Source of the DNA: Lewinellaceae bacterium
Lineage (GTDB): Bacteria > Bacteroidota > Bacteroidia > Chitinophagales > Saprospiraceae
Assembly: GCA_020636005.1 (NCBI GenBank)
Contig: JACJYR010000001.1
Span: 878,001-942,000 of the forward strand
Reading direction: 5' to 3'
Length of the DNA stretch: 64,000 nucleotides
This document shows positions 62,966 through 64,000 of the stretch, in pieces; positions within the stretch are counted from its first letter, which is position 1, and every line of letters begins with the position of its first letter. The translations under genes were made by a program, and so were the position numbers. The notes beneath the pieces were generated by a model, which was given only the letters and a program-made list of their open reading frames with translations, ran no database searches and had not been told where the DNA came from.

Positions 62966-63676
62966 ATCGGGAGGGAGGTGGCAGGCCTGGGGGACAGCGA
63001 GGAAGGTGTAATGGTTTCCCCAAATGCAACCCGGGCCTGTTGTTATCCATTTTTTACGGCCATCGCAGTTTTGTTCAAACACACTTCTATGGTGCCCACT
63101 AATTGGTTTTTTGCATTTGCAAAATTGCCGATAGCAACTGGCCAATTGCTAAAAGCCAATAGCATGTAAGCAAAACCTGATAGCGCAGCGCATACACTTG
63201 CTCAATCCTGCTGGCTTCCAAACGAGTGGCAAAACTACTGTTTGTGGCAAACTTTAAAGAGCAACCAAAAGCCTGCCGATACCAAAAAAAGGAGATATTT
63301 GCCAGAAAACTATGCAATCGGGGCAGCTACCCGGACATTTTTAAATTCAGTTTTTGGATACTATAGTTTAGGTTTAAAAATTTTGTCGATGCGCTGCCCA
63401 GTAAGGATCGAAGGAAAAATAATCCCGATTTCACATCGGGATTATTTTTAAAAAACCCTTCCATTGCTGGGGTTTTCAAAATCAAAATGGTGAAGTTATT
63501 TTTTCATCGTTACTAAAAGTTAGGGGGTAACTACAACCTGCCGTCCCAACCTCCATCCTTTCGTTCTAAGACGTTTATTAAACTAAGTCAATGAATAAAT
63601 CGGTACCTGAAAACACGACAACACATAATTACCCAAACACCGCTTATTTCCTGATTTCATTGCTACCTTGGCCCTT
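62966..63676. other. non-coding region with element copy D
   Basis: About 710 bases. 63119-63168 contains repeated GCCAAT/ATAGCAA words (AACTGGCCAATTGCTAAAAG followed by CCAATAGC), similar to tracts at 25844-25905 and 15842-15863. Element copy D is at 63405-63514. TACCTTGG at 63664-63671, 5 bases before the next gene's ATG, is one base off the TAnnTTTG box. Confidence 0.55.
63405..63514 (+). repeat. dispersed hairpin element, copy D
   Basis: Same orientation and nearly the same sequence as copy C over 110 bases. The hairpin loop reads CCCGATTTCACATCGGG, the reverse complement of that in copy B, while the flanks stay in the forward direction. Confidence 0.9.
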
Positions 63677-64000
63677 ATGAAAGCTATCATACCCGTCGCC
63701 GGCGCCGGCACCAAATTAAGGCCGCTCACCTACACCCAGCCCAAACCGCTCATCCCCGTAGCTGGCAAGCCCATCATTTCGTTCATCATTGATAAATTGG
63801 TGAGCTTGCAAGTGGAGGAGTTTGTGTTCGTGCTGGGCTATTTGGGAGAAAAAATCAGCGACTACGTAGAGCAGCGGCACCCCGGGCTGAAAAAAACATT
63901 CGTCCACCAGGACAATCGCCTTGGCAGCGGCCATGCAGTGTGGATGGCCAGGGACAGGGTGCTGCCCGGCGACGACCTGATCATCTACTTTGGCGACACC
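63677..64000 (+). CDS. sugar nucleotidyltransferase, 5' part (runs off the window)
   Basis: The first 108 codons are visible with no stop. MKAIIPVAGAGTKLRPLTYT carries the nucleotide-binding GxGxxLxPLT loop with Gly-Thr-Lys in place of Gly-Thr-Arg, followed by KPLIPVAGKPIISF and LGSGHAVWMARD. The family transfers a nucleotide to glucose-1-phosphate or a related sugar phosphate (RmlA/GlmU/GalU type). It supplies activated sugars for polysaccharides. The remaining part lies outside the window. Confidence 0.88.
   Translation, partial: MKAIIPVAGAGTKLRPLTYTQPKPLIPVAGKPIISFIIDKLVSLQVEEFVFVLGYLGEKISDYVEQRHPGLKKTFVHQDNRLGSGHAVWMARDRVLPGDDLIIYFGDT

Overview
This looks like a chromosomal segment of a Bacteroidota bacterium, most likely of the Saprospiraceae/Lewinella kind. 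The evidence is two secreted proteins with type IX secretion (T9SS) C-terminal sorting domains, a PorP/SprF-family protein, TAnnTTTG-type promoter boxes, few Shine-Dalgarno sites, a mevalonate-pathway gene group with a type 2 IPP isomerase and a GYDIA-type GHMP kinase, and the HU / TPR / tiny basic protein / RNase G run. No plasmid, prophage structural genes or CRISPR array was seen.

Layout. 1-9.1 kb: a small protein overlapping an HNH nuclease, an acyl-CoA synthetase/acetyltransferase fusion, a thioredoxin/MsrA-like fusion, a SpoU methyltransferase, a T9SS-exported glycoside hydrolase, TlyA and YwbE. 9.4-20 kb: a GMC oxidoreductase, tRNA-Ser, BamA, the yicC-gmk-apaG group, HU, a TPR protein, an mS38-like 31-residue protein and RNase G. 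20-27.5 kb: an XRE/RamB-like regulator divergent from fni-mvaA-GHMP kinase (isoprenoid synthesis), then a ferredoxin reductase, Nfu and a beta-barrel protein. 28-35.6 kb: asd, feoAB, a cystathionine beta-synthase-like enzyme, an anti-sigma ATPase, YbeY and a Rieske oxygenase. 36-49.7 kb: a DUF4331 protein split into two genes, a TPR protein, a 1335-residue beta-helix protein with six exact 441-bp repeats, PorP/SprF, purK-purE and a second beta-helix protein with a long A/C-rich leader. 49.7-53.9 kb: dihydroorotase, an ECF sigma/anti-sigma pair and a KamA-family radical SAM enzyme.

The most striking region is 54.1-57.2 kb. Eight differently specified tRNA genes stand in one strand-consistent array: Asp, Arg, Gly, Met, Lys, Trp, Phe, Cys. 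They are followed by an RNA whose sequence is a circularly permuted tRNA: anticodon-like arm, T arm, 3' acceptor strand, a 4-nt loop, 5' acceptor strand, D arm, with the outer ends paired. Sixty bases later comes a complete TROVE/vWA Ro60 homologue with its own terminator. A second, more diverged permuted tRNA-like fold and two other structured spacers lie in the same stretch. I read this as a Ro ribonucleoprotein locus in which a Y RNA of tRNA-mimic type is embedded in a tRNA array.

Other non-coding structure includes a dispersed ~110-bp element (four good copies, one diverged) built round a terminator-like hairpin, a structured RNA plus terminator upstream of purK, a 54-bp perfect palindrome, and several genes whose ATG sits 4-5 nt after a TAnnTTTG box, which suggests leaderless mRNAs. 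57.4-64 kb holds a secreted M43 metalloprotease with LamG domains, an M20 peptidase and the start of a sugar nucleotidyltransferase that runs off the window.
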